A stretch of 64,000 bases of DNA from Candidatus Gastranaerophilales bacterium (GTDB lineage: Bacteria > Cyanobacteriota > Vampirovibrionia > Gastranaerophilales > Gastranaerophilaceae), in assembly GCA_028693235.1 (NCBI GenBank), contig JAQUVW010000003.1:62001-126000 (forward strand). The letters run 5' to 3'. The position numbers and the translations under genes were made by a program. This document shows, one piece after another, positions 25,451 through 34,156 of this stretch. The notes under the pieces were generated by a model that saw only the letters and a list, made by a program, of their open reading frames with translations, did not search any database and was not told the origin of the DNA. How positions within the stretch are numbered: position 1 is the stretch's first letter; each line of letters opens with the position of its first letter.

Positions 25451-26452
25451 ATGTCATTAAACGTTTACTTGGGGATAGATGTAGGTTCTGTAACAACTAA
25501 AATAGCTTTAGTTGATGAAAAAGGAAAATTTGTCGACAGTTACATGGTTCGCACATCAGGTCAACCTGTTAAAGCTGTCCAAACGGGTCTTAGACATATT
25601 ATAGAACAAGCACTTTGCGAATACAGCGTTATGGGAGTAGGGACTACAGGAAGCGGAAGAAACTTGGCAGGAGCTCTTGTTGGTGCAGATATTATAAAAA
25701 ACGAAATCACAGCACACGCTGTAGCTGCAAGCACTTATGTACCAGGCGTTCAAACAATTTTGGAAATAGGCGGTCAAGATAGTAAAATTATTATATTAAG
25801 AGATGGAATAGTTACAGACTTTGCGATGAACACTGTTTGTGCTGCAGGAACTGGAAGCTTCTTGGACCAACAAGCCTCAAGACTTAATGTACCTATCGAA
25901 AACTTTGGCGATGTGGCTTTGAAATCCGAATCACCAGCAAGAATCGCAGGGCGTTGTGGCGTTTTCGCAGAAAGTGACCTCATCCATAAACAACAACTCG
26001 GTTATCCAGTAGAAGACCTTTTGTATGGACTTTGCCAAGCTTTAGTTCGTAACTATTTAAGCAATTTGGCTTTAGGTAAAGAAATTTTACCAACCGTAAC
26101 TTTTCAAGGTGGCGTAGCGACTAACAAAGGTATGGTTAAAGCATTTGAAGAAGCTTTGAATACAAAAATTGTTGTTCCTGAAAATCACCAAAATATGGGT
26201 GCAATCGGTGCTGCTTTGCTCGCTATGGAAAACCACCAATATACCGAAACTCCTACAACTTTTAAAGGTTTTGAAGTCGGTGAAATGACATTTAATTCGT
26301 TTACAAACCAATGCTCAGGCTGCTCTAACAGTTGCGAAATTATCACAATTGTTGAAGGTGAAGTTTCAAACCATGAACTTTTAAAAGCAAAAGACGCACA
26401 CCAAAATATTATTGCTCGTTGGGGTGGCACTTGCGGAAAATGGGATATATAA
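25451..26452 (+). CDS. Acyl-CoA dehydratase activase (BadF/BadG/BcrA/BcrD family)
   Basis: A 333-residue ASKHA-fold ATPase like HgdC, the 'archerase' that injects electrons into 2-hydroxyacyl-CoA dehydratases or benzoyl-CoA reductases. Motifs are GIDVGSVTTKIAL (8-20), GTTGSGR (64-70), EIGGQDSK and GGVATNKGM. The bridging [4Fe-4S] cysteines are Cys130 (NTVCAAGTGSF) and Cys169 (GRCGVF). The C-terminus adds a Cys motif (CSGCSNSC) and GTCGKW, which in long activases marks the boundary to a second domain; here the protein simply stops. No dehydratase subunits are nearby, so the partner is unknown. AGAAGG precedes the ATG by 10 nt. The 180-nt gap upstream shows only AT-rich promoter-like sequence. 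Confidence 0.9.
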   Translation: MSLNVYLGIDVGSVTTKIALVDEKGKFVDSYMVRTSGQPVKAVQTGLRHIIEQALCEYSVMGVGTTGSGRNLAGALVGADIIKNEITAHAVAASTYVPGVQTILEIGGQDSKIIILRDGIVTDFAMNTVCAAGTGSFLDQQASRLNVPIENFGDVALKSESPARIAGRCGVFAESDLIHKQQLGYPVEDLLYGLCQALVRNYLSNLALGKEILPTVTFQGGVATNKGMVKAFEEALNTKIVVPENHQNMGAIGAALLAMENHQYTETPTTFKGFEVGEMTFNSFTNQCSGCSNSCEIITIVEGEVSNHELLKAKDAHQNIIARWGGTCGKWDI

Positions 26453-26453
26453 A

Positions 26454-27167
26454 CTAAACCATAAACCGACTGAATACTTTATAAAATATATAAAGCGACA
26501 TTATTATAAAAAGCACGCCGCTCATTTTCATAAGTATTTCCGTGAATTTTATCATTGCTCTTAAATTTTTAAGCATCGAAGTAAATAAACCGCAAATTAT
26601 GACAATTAAACTTTGTCCCAAAGCAAATAAAAACAACATTGCGACAGAAAACAAAATATTTGCAGATAATGATGCCATAGCCATAATTGACGCTAATATG
26701 GGTGATGAACATGGCGTAGATGCTAATGCAAAGAATAATCCGACTAACGCAGGATATACAAAATAACTATTGCCTTTCGTCTGGGGAAACTGCTTAACCA
26801 AAGTCGGAAAAGGAATGTCCACTACCCCTAATATATTAAGCCCGAACAACATTATCAATGATGCCAAGAGCAAAATCCATATCGGAGATGAGAACCCAAT
26901 GAAAGCCTTACCGGTAAGAGCACAGGCGACTCCAATGATACTAAGCATAACAGACAAGCCAAAGGCGAAAGATACTAATTGAATAGCGATTTTTTTATTT
27001 CCGTCTTTCGCATAGCCTCCGATATATCCAATAACCAAAGGTAAAACACCTAAGCTACACGGTGACAAAGAAGCCAACACTCCACCCAAAAAGGACACCA
27101 ACAAAATCAACCACGGCATATTGCCGGATTGAACAAAATGAGTTAATGTTGAAATCAAATTATCCAT
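26454..27167 (-). CDS. ccdA: CcdA-type transmembrane thiol-electron carrier
   Basis: A 237-residue membrane protein of the CcdA/DsbD-beta family with about six transmembrane helices. It moves electrons from cytoplasmic thioredoxin to the outside of the membrane. The two redox cysteines are Cys37 (LSPCSLGVLP) and Cys153 (STPCSSP), each in a proline-containing helix as the family requires. ATG 27167 overlaps the end of the upstream thioredoxin-like gene by 8 nt, with AAAGG 9-10 nt upstream; a TTG lies one codon before it. Its natural partner is that thioredoxin. Confidence 0.9.
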   Translation of the reverse strand: MDNLISTLTHFVQSGNMPWLILLVSFLGGVLASLSPCSLGVLPLVIGYIGGYAKDGNKKIAIQLVSFAFGLSVMLSIIGVACALTGKAFIGFSSPIWILLLASLIMLFGLNILGVVDIPFPTLVKQFPQTKGNSYFVYPALVGLFFALASTPCSSPILASIMAMASLSANILFSVAMLFLFALGQSLIVIICGLFTSMLKNLRAMIKFTEILMKMSGVLFIIMSLYIFYKVFSRFMV

Positions 27168-27555
27168 CAATTAACGCCTTTAGTTTTTTTTCAAGCTCTG
27201 ATTGTGTCATAGAGCCTTCTGTTCTCATTTTTTGTTGTCCTTTTGAATCTAAAAATATCATTGTCGGAACCAAATAGATTTTATTTTTTTTGACTAAAGA
27301 TTGAATTTTTGGATCAGCAGATGCCGCATCTAACTTCATAAAAGAAATTTTGTCTGTATATTTTGGCTCAACAACAGCAATAATTTTTTTAAGTTTTTGA
27401 CAATCAGAACACATTGCTGAGCTGAATATCATAACCACAGGCTTATCCCCGGCTTCGGCAACTGAAATTATATCGGAATTTTTTTTGTTATCTAAAGTAA
27501 TATATGCAATAACCGGCAACAATATTACAAGTAAAATTATGACCAAATTTTTCAT
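27160..27555 (-). CDS. Membrane-anchored thioredoxin-like protein
   Basis: A 131-residue protein with an N-terminal hydrophobic anchor (residues 4-20) and a thioredoxin fold. The active site is Cys49-Ser-Asp-Cys52 (AMCSDCQKL), and the cis-proline segment LVPTMIFLD is present near 96. It faces the periplasm and is presumably kept reduced by the CcdA protein encoded immediately downstream. Targets might be secreted cysteines or cytochrome c apoproteins, but no cytochrome genes are seen. GGGAGAGAG lies upstream of the ATG. Confidence 0.9.
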   Translation of the reverse strand: MKNLVIILLVILLPVIAYITLDNKKNSDIISVAEAGDKPVVMIFSSAMCSDCQKLKKIIAVVEPKYTDKISFMKLDAASADPKIQSLVKKNKIYLVPTMIFLDSKGQQKMRTEGSMTQSELEKKLKALIDG

Positions 27556-27651
27556 AGACTCTCTCCCTTGTCTTATGTAAATTCTAACACAACTTACTAT
27601 AACATATTACCGCCGGATATTGCATAGTCGGTTATTTTTAAAGCTATACTT

Positions 27652-27822
27652 TTAAATGTCTTCGGGAATATACAATTCTTGTGCATTTAATGCTGCTCGG
27701 ATTTCATAATAACTTTTCTTTGCATATGTAATTGACTGATATTCTCTTACAATGTTTATTACATCATCTGTCGAAACTTTTACAATTCTTCTTCCTTTTG
27801 GATTTTCAATTATTGTAGCCAT
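27652..27822 (-). CDS. Small conserved-looking protein, unknown
   Basis: A 56-residue protein starting MATIIENPKGRR, chosen over an upstream in-frame start because AAGGAGAG lies about 6 nt before this ATG. It is Lys/Tyr-rich with an amphipathic central helix and an acidic end (LYIPEDI). No signal peptide or cysteine. It resembles the size of antitoxins or small DNA-binding proteins but I see no diagnostic motif. It is divergent from the radical SAM gene with a 238-nt gap. Confidence 0.6.
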   Translation of the reverse strand: MATIIENPKGRRIVKVSTDDVINIVREYQSITYAKKSYYEIRAALNAQELYIPEDI

Positions 27823-28060
27823 TTTCTCTCTCCTTTGTAATAAAGATATCGACACAATTCTCCAAAAGGTAAATATAATCAGCGATTTGGTTTAAAAATC
27901 ATCATACAAAATATAATTATCATAATAAGAATCTCACAAATACCTCAGATGTAAATAGCTAACCAGTCCATGTTTTTTACTCGTGTGTCTAATTTTCGAA
28001 TAGCTTTTAGTCAGCTACAATACTTTCGAGACATAAGTAGAGTTAGAAGGTAACAAGACT

Positions 28061-28927
28061 ATGAACAATTCCATACTTACAGCACCAAGCGTAGAAATGA
28101 AAGATTTAGAATCACTATTTATCGAAATGACAGGCAAAAATTGCAATTTAAAATGTAAACACTGCTATATAGAATTTAATGAACAGAAAAAAATTAAAGA
28201 TTTCATTCCGCTGGATAAAATAAAAAATGCACTAATAACCTTGAAAAATGAAAAACTAAAATTTATACATCTCTCTGGAGCGGAGCCAATGCTTCATCCG
28301 GATTTTAATTCAATACTTCGATATTGTCTAAAGCATACATCAGTCGTAATTCATACAAACGGTATGAGCATTAATGACAAAAAAGCAAGATTCCTAAGAA
28401 AAGTTGAAGAAGAAAATGATGCCGGTCACGAAATAATTTTTCGTATCGGAATCGACAATTTTGACGAAAGAAAAAATGACGAATTAAGAGGCAGAGGTGC
28501 CTACAGAAAAGCCATACATGCAATACAAAGCCTTGTTAAATACGGTTTCAATCCGATTTTAACAATCGTCAATTACTGGAACATGGACGAAAATGAAATA
28601 ATCGACAATTTCAAATTAGTTTTTAACAAATTTGACATAGAAACAGACGAAATAAACTACAACATTGTCCCCTATATGAACAAAAACGAGCTTGCACAAT
28701 CTCAACAAAGCACAAATTACGACCTTTCCATGCTTGATTGTGCAAAAGGCAGAGTCTTGACGAACTCAGGCATCTACAACTGCCTATTGCTAATTGGCGA
28801 CCACCGAGGAAGGTGTGGCTCAAACTTTGAAGAATATTCAAAGAAAAATTATCTTGAAACAAATTTTTGTTCACAATGTATAAAAAACAAGCAGCCATTA
28901 TTCTCTTTAAGACTTAATAAATCTTAA
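28061..28927 (+). CDS. Radical SAM protein with C-terminal cysteine cluster
   Basis: A 288-residue radical SAM enzyme. The cluster motif is CNLKCKHCY (about residues 28-36), followed by the family's GAEPMLHPDF segment and a partial barrel. The C-terminus has further cysteines (LDCAKGR, YNCLLLIG, GRCGSN, FCSQCIK), resembling a SPASM/twitch auxiliary cluster domain as in peptide-modifying or sugar-modifying enzymes. The substrate is unknown and no obvious precursor peptide is adjacent. Ribosome site is AAGG about 11 nt upstream. A TACAAT -10-like box lies near 28016. Confidence 0.82.
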   Translation: MNNSILTAPSVEMKDLESLFIEMTGKNCNLKCKHCYIEFNEQKKIKDFIPLDKIKNALITLKNEKLKFIHLSGAEPMLHPDFNSILRYCLKHTSVVIHTNGMSINDKKARFLRKVEEENDAGHEIIFRIGIDNFDERKNDELRGRGAYRKAIHAIQSLVKYGFNPILTIVNYWNMDENEIIDNFKLVFNKFDIETDEINYNIVPYMNKNELAQSQQSTNYDLSMLDCAKGRVLTNSGIYNCLLLIGDHRGRCGSNFEEYSKKNYLETNFCSQCIKNKQPLFSLRLNKS

Positions 28928-29027
28928 TTAAAGTTGAATTGTAAACGAATATTAAGTATTTATTTTTGATTTTTATAAATATTTTTTAAATACAAAAAAT
29001 ATAAACAATATATACTATCTACCTATC

Positions 29028-29085
29028 AAAGCCTGTTTTTTGGATAATAAATACACCTAATATCCAATAATATCAGGCTTTTTCT
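29028..29085 (+). terminator. Two-part terminator after the radical SAM gene
   Basis: AAAGCCTG (29028-29035) pairs with CAGGCTTT (29074-29081), and inside it TTGGATA (29040-29046) pairs with TATCCAA (29061-29067). U residues follow. The remainder of the 269-nt gap is AT-rich and holds only weak promoter-like sequence before the next gene. Confidence 0.75.
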
Positions 29086-29196
29086 CTAATTTCGCTTATT
29101 TTAAAAAAACAAAAAGGAAAAAGCAATTCTCTATTTTAATTTGTTTTTATTAAAGTACGGTTAGTAAATAAAAACTTAAAGGTAGGAGAAAAGGTT

Positions 29197-29742
29197 ATGT
29201 ACGCGATTTTTACAATGCGTAAGTTGATGCTCACAAACAGAGTCAACAATTTAAACGCAAAATTAATGGAAATCTCACAAAAGACTCAGGATTTAGCTAA
29301 TTATGCAGCGAATATCTCTGATGGTGTTATAACACCTGAAGAAGCTGCTAACTCATCAGCATCTTTGTTCCAACGTCAAAGCAATTATATGTCAACAACA
29401 TTCAACAACTCTATGGCTCAAGCAAATCAAGCTACACAAGCTTATACTGCTCAATATAATGCTTTAAATCAACAATCAAACGGCTCACTTGCTAATACAA
29501 TTGACCCGAGTGGAACTACTTCTTCATTGAACACAAGTGCTTTATACCAATCTTACTTAAAACAAGCTATGCAAGCTGCAGGCAACTCTGAACAAAAGAA
29601 AATCGAAGCGATTGAAAAAGAACTTGACCAACAAAGATTGAAATTAGAAACTCAATTAAATGCGGCTCAAGCTGAACTTACAAAGGTCGAAGAAGCAGAA
29701 ACAAAAGCAATCGAAAAATCCGCTCCAAAATACAGCGGCTAA
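29197..29742 (+). CDS. Small Gln/Ala/Ser-rich coiled-coil protein, unknown
   Basis: A 181-residue protein, not recognised. Residues 8-45 form a first amphipathic helix, and residues 60-120 are Gln/Asn/Ser/Ala-rich with few charges. Residues 130-175 are a strong coiled coil (IEKELDQQRLKLETQLNAAQ). No cysteine, no signal peptide. The low-charge, heptad-like composition recalls substrates of flagellar or ESX-type export, but no motif proves it. GGTAGGAG lies 8 nt upstream, a strong ribosome site. A strong terminator follows, so the gene is monocistronic. Confidence 0.7.
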   Translation: MYAIFTMRKLMLTNRVNNLNAKLMEISQKTQDLANYAANISDGVITPEEAANSSASLFQRQSNYMSTTFNNSMAQANQATQAYTAQYNALNQQSNGSLANTIDPSGTTSSLNTSALYQSYLKQAMQAAGNSEQKKIEAIEKELDQQRLKLETQLNAAQAELTKVEEAETKAIEKSAPKYSG

Positions 29743-29783
29743 CAATAATTACCAACCGAATAACCGAATCTCTCTACTATATC

Positions 29784-29810
29784 AAAAAGCCCCTATCAGG
29801 GGCTTTTTTA
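29784..29810. terminator. Strong bidirectional terminator
   Basis: AAAAAGCCCCT and AGGGGCTTTTT form an 11-bp stem with the 3-nt loop ATC. It can serve both the coiled-coil gene and the SPOR-protein operon arriving from the right. Confidence 0.95.
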
Positions 29811-29824
29811 TTTGCAAAAAATAT

Positions 29825-30496
29825 TTACTCTGCAATTAATTTGGCTGGAAGCCCCATTGAAGATATTTGAGAATGTAGTGTTTGAGCCTTCTGCCTGTTA
29901 GCGTAAGAACCAGCCTGCACAACATAATATCCGTTGACTTGCTTGATAAACGGGGAAATATTCAAATCTGAATCAATCAAACGATTTTGAACAGATATAG
30001 CTTGGTCTAAAGAAGAGTAATAACCAACAATAACTTTGGACATACGTAATGGTTCAGTAGCAGAAGTCGAATGTCTAATTGCCTCAGAACTTGTCGGCAC
30101 TGGAGGCGTCAACTTTTTGACAGTAGTACCATCTTGAGAATTTTGAGTTGATGCAGGGTTTTTAAATTCTTTAATTTTATCCTTTTGAGCCTGTGCATCG
30201 TCCTCTGTTTGAGCATTCTGTTCACCTAAGCGTTTTGAAACGCCAGGCATATTATCCTCAAATTGTATCCATTTTAATCTATCATCAACCGCAGATGAGG
30301 CAGATTCTGCTTCATCAGGAGTTTCCTCTGTAATTTGGTCAGATGAATCGTCACCGATTTCGACATCAACATTTGGAGAAAGGGCTTTAATTAAAAAACC
30401 AACAATAAACATACTCAAAAAGAATGTCGCAAAAAACAAATAAAGAACTCTTTTATTTTTAGCTTTTTGCAAGCTTTCATTATTTTCGGGTTCCAT
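29825..30496 (-). CDS. SPOR-domain membrane protein
   Basis: A 223-residue protein with a cytoplasmic Lys-rich start, one transmembrane helix (about 18-40), an acidic/Ser/Thr linker and a C-terminal SPOR domain (about 150-220: VIVGYYSSLDQA, GYYVVQAGSYANRQKAQTL). SPOR domains bind denuded peptidoglycan glycans at division sites, so it is probably a cell-division or wall-associated protein. AGGAG lies 9 nt before the ATG. The gene overlaps DUF366 by 17 nt. Confidence 0.88.
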   Translation of the reverse strand: MEPENNESLQKAKNKRVLYLFFATFFLSMFIVGFLIKALSPNVDVEIGDDSSDQITEETPDEAESASSAVDDRLKWIQFEDNMPGVSKRLGEQNAQTEDDAQAQKDKIKEFKNPASTQNSQDGTTVKKLTPPVPTSSEAIRHSTSATEPLRMSKVIVGYYSSLDQAISVQNRLIDSDLNISPFIKQVNGYYVVQAGSYANRQKAQTLHSQISSMGLPAKLIAE

Positions 30497-31061
30497 ATTC
30501 CATTACTCCTCTAACTTTACAAGTTGCATCTTTTATATCTGCAATCTCATTTTTGTAATTCTCTAATATATTTTTAGCAAATTTTTTGCAATCTGTCACG
30601 TTTAAGTCAGTTTGTAAACCTGAAGCATTAACAGGAGCACCAGTCGGGTCAATATTTATACCTGTATGAATTAATACTGAATTTATAGATTTTGTTGCAA
30701 TAGACACTGTAAGTTTTTTATCATTTATAAAAATGTCGTCACCATTTCTACGAATTTTCACATCTGGATAATTTTGTTCGATATATTCCTTTATCGTAGT
30801 AATCAAAAGACGTTGACGTAAAACACCTTCTGGTAAATTGATATTGAAATGCTCTAAGATAATATTTATCATAGACTTACTGTATATGGGTTCATTGTTA
30901 ATAACGTCTTCAATATCGACCATTTCGGTTAAATTAACTTCGCATTCACCGATAAAAGCGACAGCAGCATCACCAAGTATGTGAAATTTTTTATAAATCC
31001 AATGAGGAGCCAATTCAGCCCCTGTATATTTTATTGGTTCATCAACAACTTTTATTTTCAT
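30480..31061 (-). CDS. DUF366 family protein
   Basis: A 193-residue protein matching the DUF366 (COG2029) family of unknown function. Recognisable segments are HWIYKKFHILGDAAVAFIGEC, the MVDIEDV motif, EHF, RQRLLI, a GDD turn, KLTVSIATKS and LIHTGINI, in the usual order. No catalytic role is established. It lies 14 nt downstream of queC on the same strand, which suggests a link to queuosine or another nucleobase modification; this is inference. Confidence 0.85.
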   Translation of the reverse strand: MKIKVVDEPIKYTGAELAPHWIYKKFHILGDAAVAFIGECEVNLTEMVDIEDVINNEPIYSKSMINIILEHFNINLPEGVLRQRLLITTIKEYIEQNYPDVKIRRNGDDIFINDKKLTVSIATKSINSVLIHTGINIDPTGAPVNASGLQTDLNVTDCKKFAKNILENYKNEIADIKDATCKVRGVMEYGTRK

Positions 31062-31075
31062 AATTACATTTTCAT

Positions 31076-31756
31076 CTAAAATAGTAAATTTATCAAGTCA
31101 TGCCTGTTGTTACTTGCCAAAGCCCGTTTCAGCCTAAGGCATGATTCACATTCTCCGCAATGGGAATCACCATCGAGATAACAACTTCTAACCAATTTCA
31201 ACGGGACATTTTTTTTGACCGCAATATCAACAATTTGGTTTTTATCATAGTCAATTAAAGGGGCAATAACTCTGACTGGTTGATTTACAGAATGTTTCAA
31301 GGATAGGTTTACAGCGTCCACGAACTCAGGAGTATTATCTTTAAAAGTCGCACCTTCTTCTTTGTTTGCACCAAAAACTATATGAGTAAATCCGAAAGAA
31401 TCAGCAAAAGAGCCTGCAATATTTATAAAAAGTCCGTTTCTATTCGGTACCCAAACAGCCTTTGAACTTTCTTCGGTAAGAATTTTTTCATCTAGGTCTT
31501 CATTATCCAAATAAGGCACTTCTTCATTGGCGACTAAAGAAGTATGCGTAATCAAAGCAAGCCAATCTAAAGATATAACTCTGTGCTGAATACCATAATA
31601 ATTACATATATTAGAGGAAGCCTCTTTCTCTTTAACAAAGGCTTTTTGACCATAATCAAAAGTCAATGCAGTGGAAATATTGTACTCATCTTTGGCACAA
31701 GCAAGGCTCACCAATGAATCCAAACCACCTGAAAGTAGAATCAACCCTTTATTCAT
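31076..31756 (-). CDS. queC: 7-cyano-7-deazaguanine synthase QueC
   Basis: Converts 7-carboxy-7-deazaguanine, ammonia and ATP to preQ0 in queuosine synthesis. At 226 residues it has the P-loop SGGLDS (9-14) and the four zinc cysteines Cys192, Cys200, Cys203 and Cys206 (CYLDGDSHCGECESC). The start is ATG 31756, overlapping the HEAT-gene stop by 8 nt (ATGAATAA) with GAGG upstream; the frame is open further but would run through the HEAT gene. queD, queE and queF are not in the window. Confidence 0.95.
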   Translation of the reverse strand: MNKGLILLSGGLDSLVSLACAKDEYNISTALTFDYGQKAFVKEKEASSNICNYYGIQHRVISLDWLALITHTSLVANEEVPYLDNEDLDEKILTEESSKAVWVPNRNGLFINIAGSFADSFGFTHIVFGANKEEGATFKDNTPEFVDAVNLSLKHSVNQPVRVIAPLIDYDKNQIVDIAVKKNVPLKLVRSCYLDGDSHCGECESCLRLKRALASNNRHDLINLLF

Positions 31757-32714
31757 TTTCATCATCCTCATCATCATGAGCAATCTCATCAAGCAAAGAA
31801 CTCGCTTCAAGTTTTGCAAAATCAGAAGAATCTTCTTTATGTAAAATTTCTGCCAATATTTCTTCCCCTTCAAGATTATAAAGGGCAATAACAGCATTTT
31901 TTACAACTTCTTGGTCAATATCATTCAACATTGACTTTATTAAAGGAATAACTCTATCGTCATCTGTATTCATTAACGCTTCAATGGCGTTAATCCTGAC
32001 TTGAACAGATTCATCTATCAATGAATTTTTCAAAGCCTTAAAGACTCTATCACTTTTAAAATTAATTTTATTCAAGGCTTCGATTGCACGCTCTTTTAAA
32101 AAAGTAAACTTATCAATAATGCCTTTTTTCGTTTCAAGAATAGAAACAAGCGGGTCAACAGCTTTCATATCACCAAGCATGCCCAAAGCGGTAGCAGCAG
32201 ATTCTTTGATATAAACAGAAGATTCATTTTCATCTTCGAGCAAATCAACCAATGGTGAAACTGCATATTTATCTCCGATTTTGCCCAGAGCTTCTGCACA
32301 GCTTAAACGAATTTTATAATTTTCATCTTTATTATTAAGGCAATACAGCAACGGGTAAACGGCTTGAGTATCTTTCAAATTAGCAAGTGCCTTTGCAACC
32401 ATAACTCTAATTTGAGTTCTTGAATCTTCGTCTTTAATTCTGTCTTTAAATTTTTCACGCATAATCAAAGTATCAACAAGAACGCTGACACTAGACTTGT
32501 CACGCAATTTATCAATCAGTCTGATGAGGAGCATAATCACCTCATAGACAGTGCTTCTATCAAAAAAGTAATTATAAATAAGCACCAAATCAGACTCGTC
32601 ATATTGTTTGGCGAGCTCTTTAATTAGACCGATTGTTTCAGATGCTTCAACAGCAGTGTTGAGTTTACATTGCAATGCGAGTTCTTCTAAATTTAAAGAA
32701 TTATTGTTTTGCAT
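31749..32714 (-). CDS. HEAT-repeat protein
   Basis: A 321-residue protein made of about six HEAT-like helical repeats (for example RLSCAEALGKIGDKYAVSPLVDLLEDE, given here in parts: RLSCAEALGKIGD, AVSPLVDLL; and SAATALGMLGDMKAVDPLV), of the PBS-lyase-like kind frequent in cyanobacteria. There is no phycobilisome gene, so a scaffold role is more likely. The C-terminus is a short acidic tail (DDEDDENE). It is coupled to queC by an 8-nt overlap. The 80-nt gap upstream holds no clear signal. Confidence 0.85.
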   Translation of the reverse strand: MQNNNSLNLEELALQCKLNTAVEASETIGLIKELAKQYDESDLVLIYNYFFDRSTVYEVIMLLIRLIDKLRDKSSVSVLVDTLIMREKFKDRIKDEDSRTQIRVMVAKALANLKDTQAVYPLLYCLNNKDENYKIRLSCAEALGKIGDKYAVSPLVDLLEDENESSVYIKESAATALGMLGDMKAVDPLVSILETKKGIIDKFTFLKERAIEALNKINFKSDRVFKALKNSLIDESVQVRINAIEALMNTDDDRVIPLIKSMLNDIDQEVVKNAVIALYNLEGEEILAEILHKEDSSDFAKLEASSLLDEIAHDDEDDENE

Positions 32715-32794
32715 ATATCCACTGTCTTCTTATTTCCTATTAGCATATAAAAAAAACGAAATAAATTCAAGGAATTTAAGTGTTTAGAAGATTT

Positions 32795-33382
32795 TTAAAA
32801 CAGGTTCAACGTTAAAAAATGTTCAAGACTTTTTGTATTTATAGCAATATCAATTTCTTTTTTAACATTGAAATCAGGCATAAAATCAGACAACATTTTC
32901 GGCAAACATATATCGGCAGTGGTTTTAACACCTATAAAGCTGCCATCGTTAAGATTTAAAAATTCTTTATATAAAGAGAGAATTATTGTTATTTTTTTAT
33001 CCAAATTTACATTTTTACTCAAATAATACTTTGCATCTCGAACATACGTTTCTAAATAAACCGTAATAAAATCAATTTCTTGATTAAAATCATAATTTTC
33101 AATTTCATCTGGAGTCATGGACGCAAATACATTTCCTGAAAGGGATCTGGGGTAATCTTTGTATTCATTGACAAGAAAATATGCCCAAAGCAAACAACCT
33201 GCATAAAAGCCAACGTTATTCTTTATCAAAGCAAAGATTTTGGGCTCAAACATTCTGTATTTGAGCTTTTTCTGATTAAAATTTTTGATAGAAAATAATA
33301 CTTGATGGACAATGTCAATAGAAGATGAAAAATTTTCAACAAGTGGAGCAAATCCAGGGTCAAAAGGTACAACTTCAGGCAT
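32795..33382 (-). CDS. Unknown protein downstream of hisF
   Basis: A 195-residue protein, not recognised. It is mostly helical, with aromatic-rich middle ([16 protein letters not shown]) and an acidic stretch at 100-115. No signal peptide and no catalytic motif. ATG 33382 is chosen because AGAGG lies 7 nt upstream and the start overlaps hisF by 8 nt (ATGCCTGA), a spacing repeated elsewhere in this window. Translation is probably coupled to hisF. Confidence 0.7.
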   Translation of the reverse strand: MPEVVPFDPGFAPLVENFSSSIDIVHQVLFSIKNFNQKKLKYRMFEPKIFALIKNNVGFYAGCLLWAYFLVNEYKDYPRSLSGNVFASMTPDEIENYDFNQEIDFITVYLETYVRDAKYYLSKNVNLDKKITIILSLYKEFLNLNDGSFIGVKTTADICLPKMLSDFMPDFNVKKEIDIAINTKSLEHFLTLNLF

Positions 33383-34145
33383 TTTCAACCTCTCTGACAC
33401 ATATATTTTGCTCAATCAATTTTTGTTTTAACTTAGGAACAGGAAGCATGCCAAAATGGAAAATTGAAGCAGCTAATGCGGCATCAGCTTTTGCATCTTT
33501 AAAAACATCAACGAAATGTTGAGAATCAGCACCTGCACCACCAGAAGCAATAACCGGAATACCAACAGAAGTAGACACCAACTTTGTCATTTCAATATCA
33601 AACCCGTTTTGAGTGCCGTCAGCATCCATAGAGGTTAACAAAATCTCACCCGCACCAAGTTCTTCGACTTGTTTACACCAATCAGAAAGTTTAATTCCGG
33701 TATTTTTTGTACCTGCATTAATAAAGACAAAATAATCATTATCAACAAATTTTGCATCAATAGCAACAACAACGCACTGCGAGCCAAAATAATCCGAAGC
33801 TTCTTTTACAAATTGCGGATTTTTTACAGCAGCAGAATTTATAGCTATTTTATCAGCACCGGCTTGCAATAATATTTTCATATCATCAACAGATTTTATC
33901 CCACCACCGACAGTAAATGGAATAAAGACTTGTTTTGCTACTGCTTCGACCATTTTCACGGTTGTTTTTCGTGCTTCGTTTGTCGCAGTGATATCCAAGA
34001 AGACAAGTTCATCAGCACCGCAATCAGAGTAACGTTTAGCAAGTTCAACCGGGTCACCTGCCGAACGTAAATTTTCAAAATTTACCCCCTTTACGGTTTC
34101 ACCATTTTTAACGTCCAAGCAAGGGATAATTCTCTTTGCAAGCAT
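33375..34145 (-). CDS. hisF: Imidazole glycerol phosphate synthase cyclase subunit HisF
   Basis: Closes the imidazole ring using ammonia from HisH, in histidine synthesis. The 256-residue barrel has both catalytic aspartates, Asp11 (PCLDV) and Asp130 (VAIDAK). GGGIKS and VIASGGAG are the phosphate-binding loops. AAGGA lies about 8 nt before the ATG. hisH and the other his genes are not adjacent. It sits 11 nt after pheS. Confidence 0.97.
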   Translation of the reverse strand: MLAKRIIPCLDVKNGETVKGVNFENLRSAGDPVELAKRYSDCGADELVFLDITATNEARKTTVKMVEAVAKQVFIPFTVGGGIKSVDDMKILLQAGADKIAINSAAVKNPQFVKEASDYFGSQCVVVAIDAKFVDNDYFVFINAGTKNTGIKLSDWCKQVEELGAGEILLTSMDADGTQNGFDIEMTKLVSTSVGIPVIASGGAGADSQHFVDVFKDAKADAALAASIFHFGMLPVPKLKQKLIEQNICVREVENA

Positions 34146-34156
34146 TCCAATATCCT

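Noticed and set aside
31757-31897. Extended N-terminus of QueC
   Set aside because: The extra 47 residues are read through the HEAT gene in another frame, are Met/Leu-rich and precede the conserved start MNKGLILLSGG.
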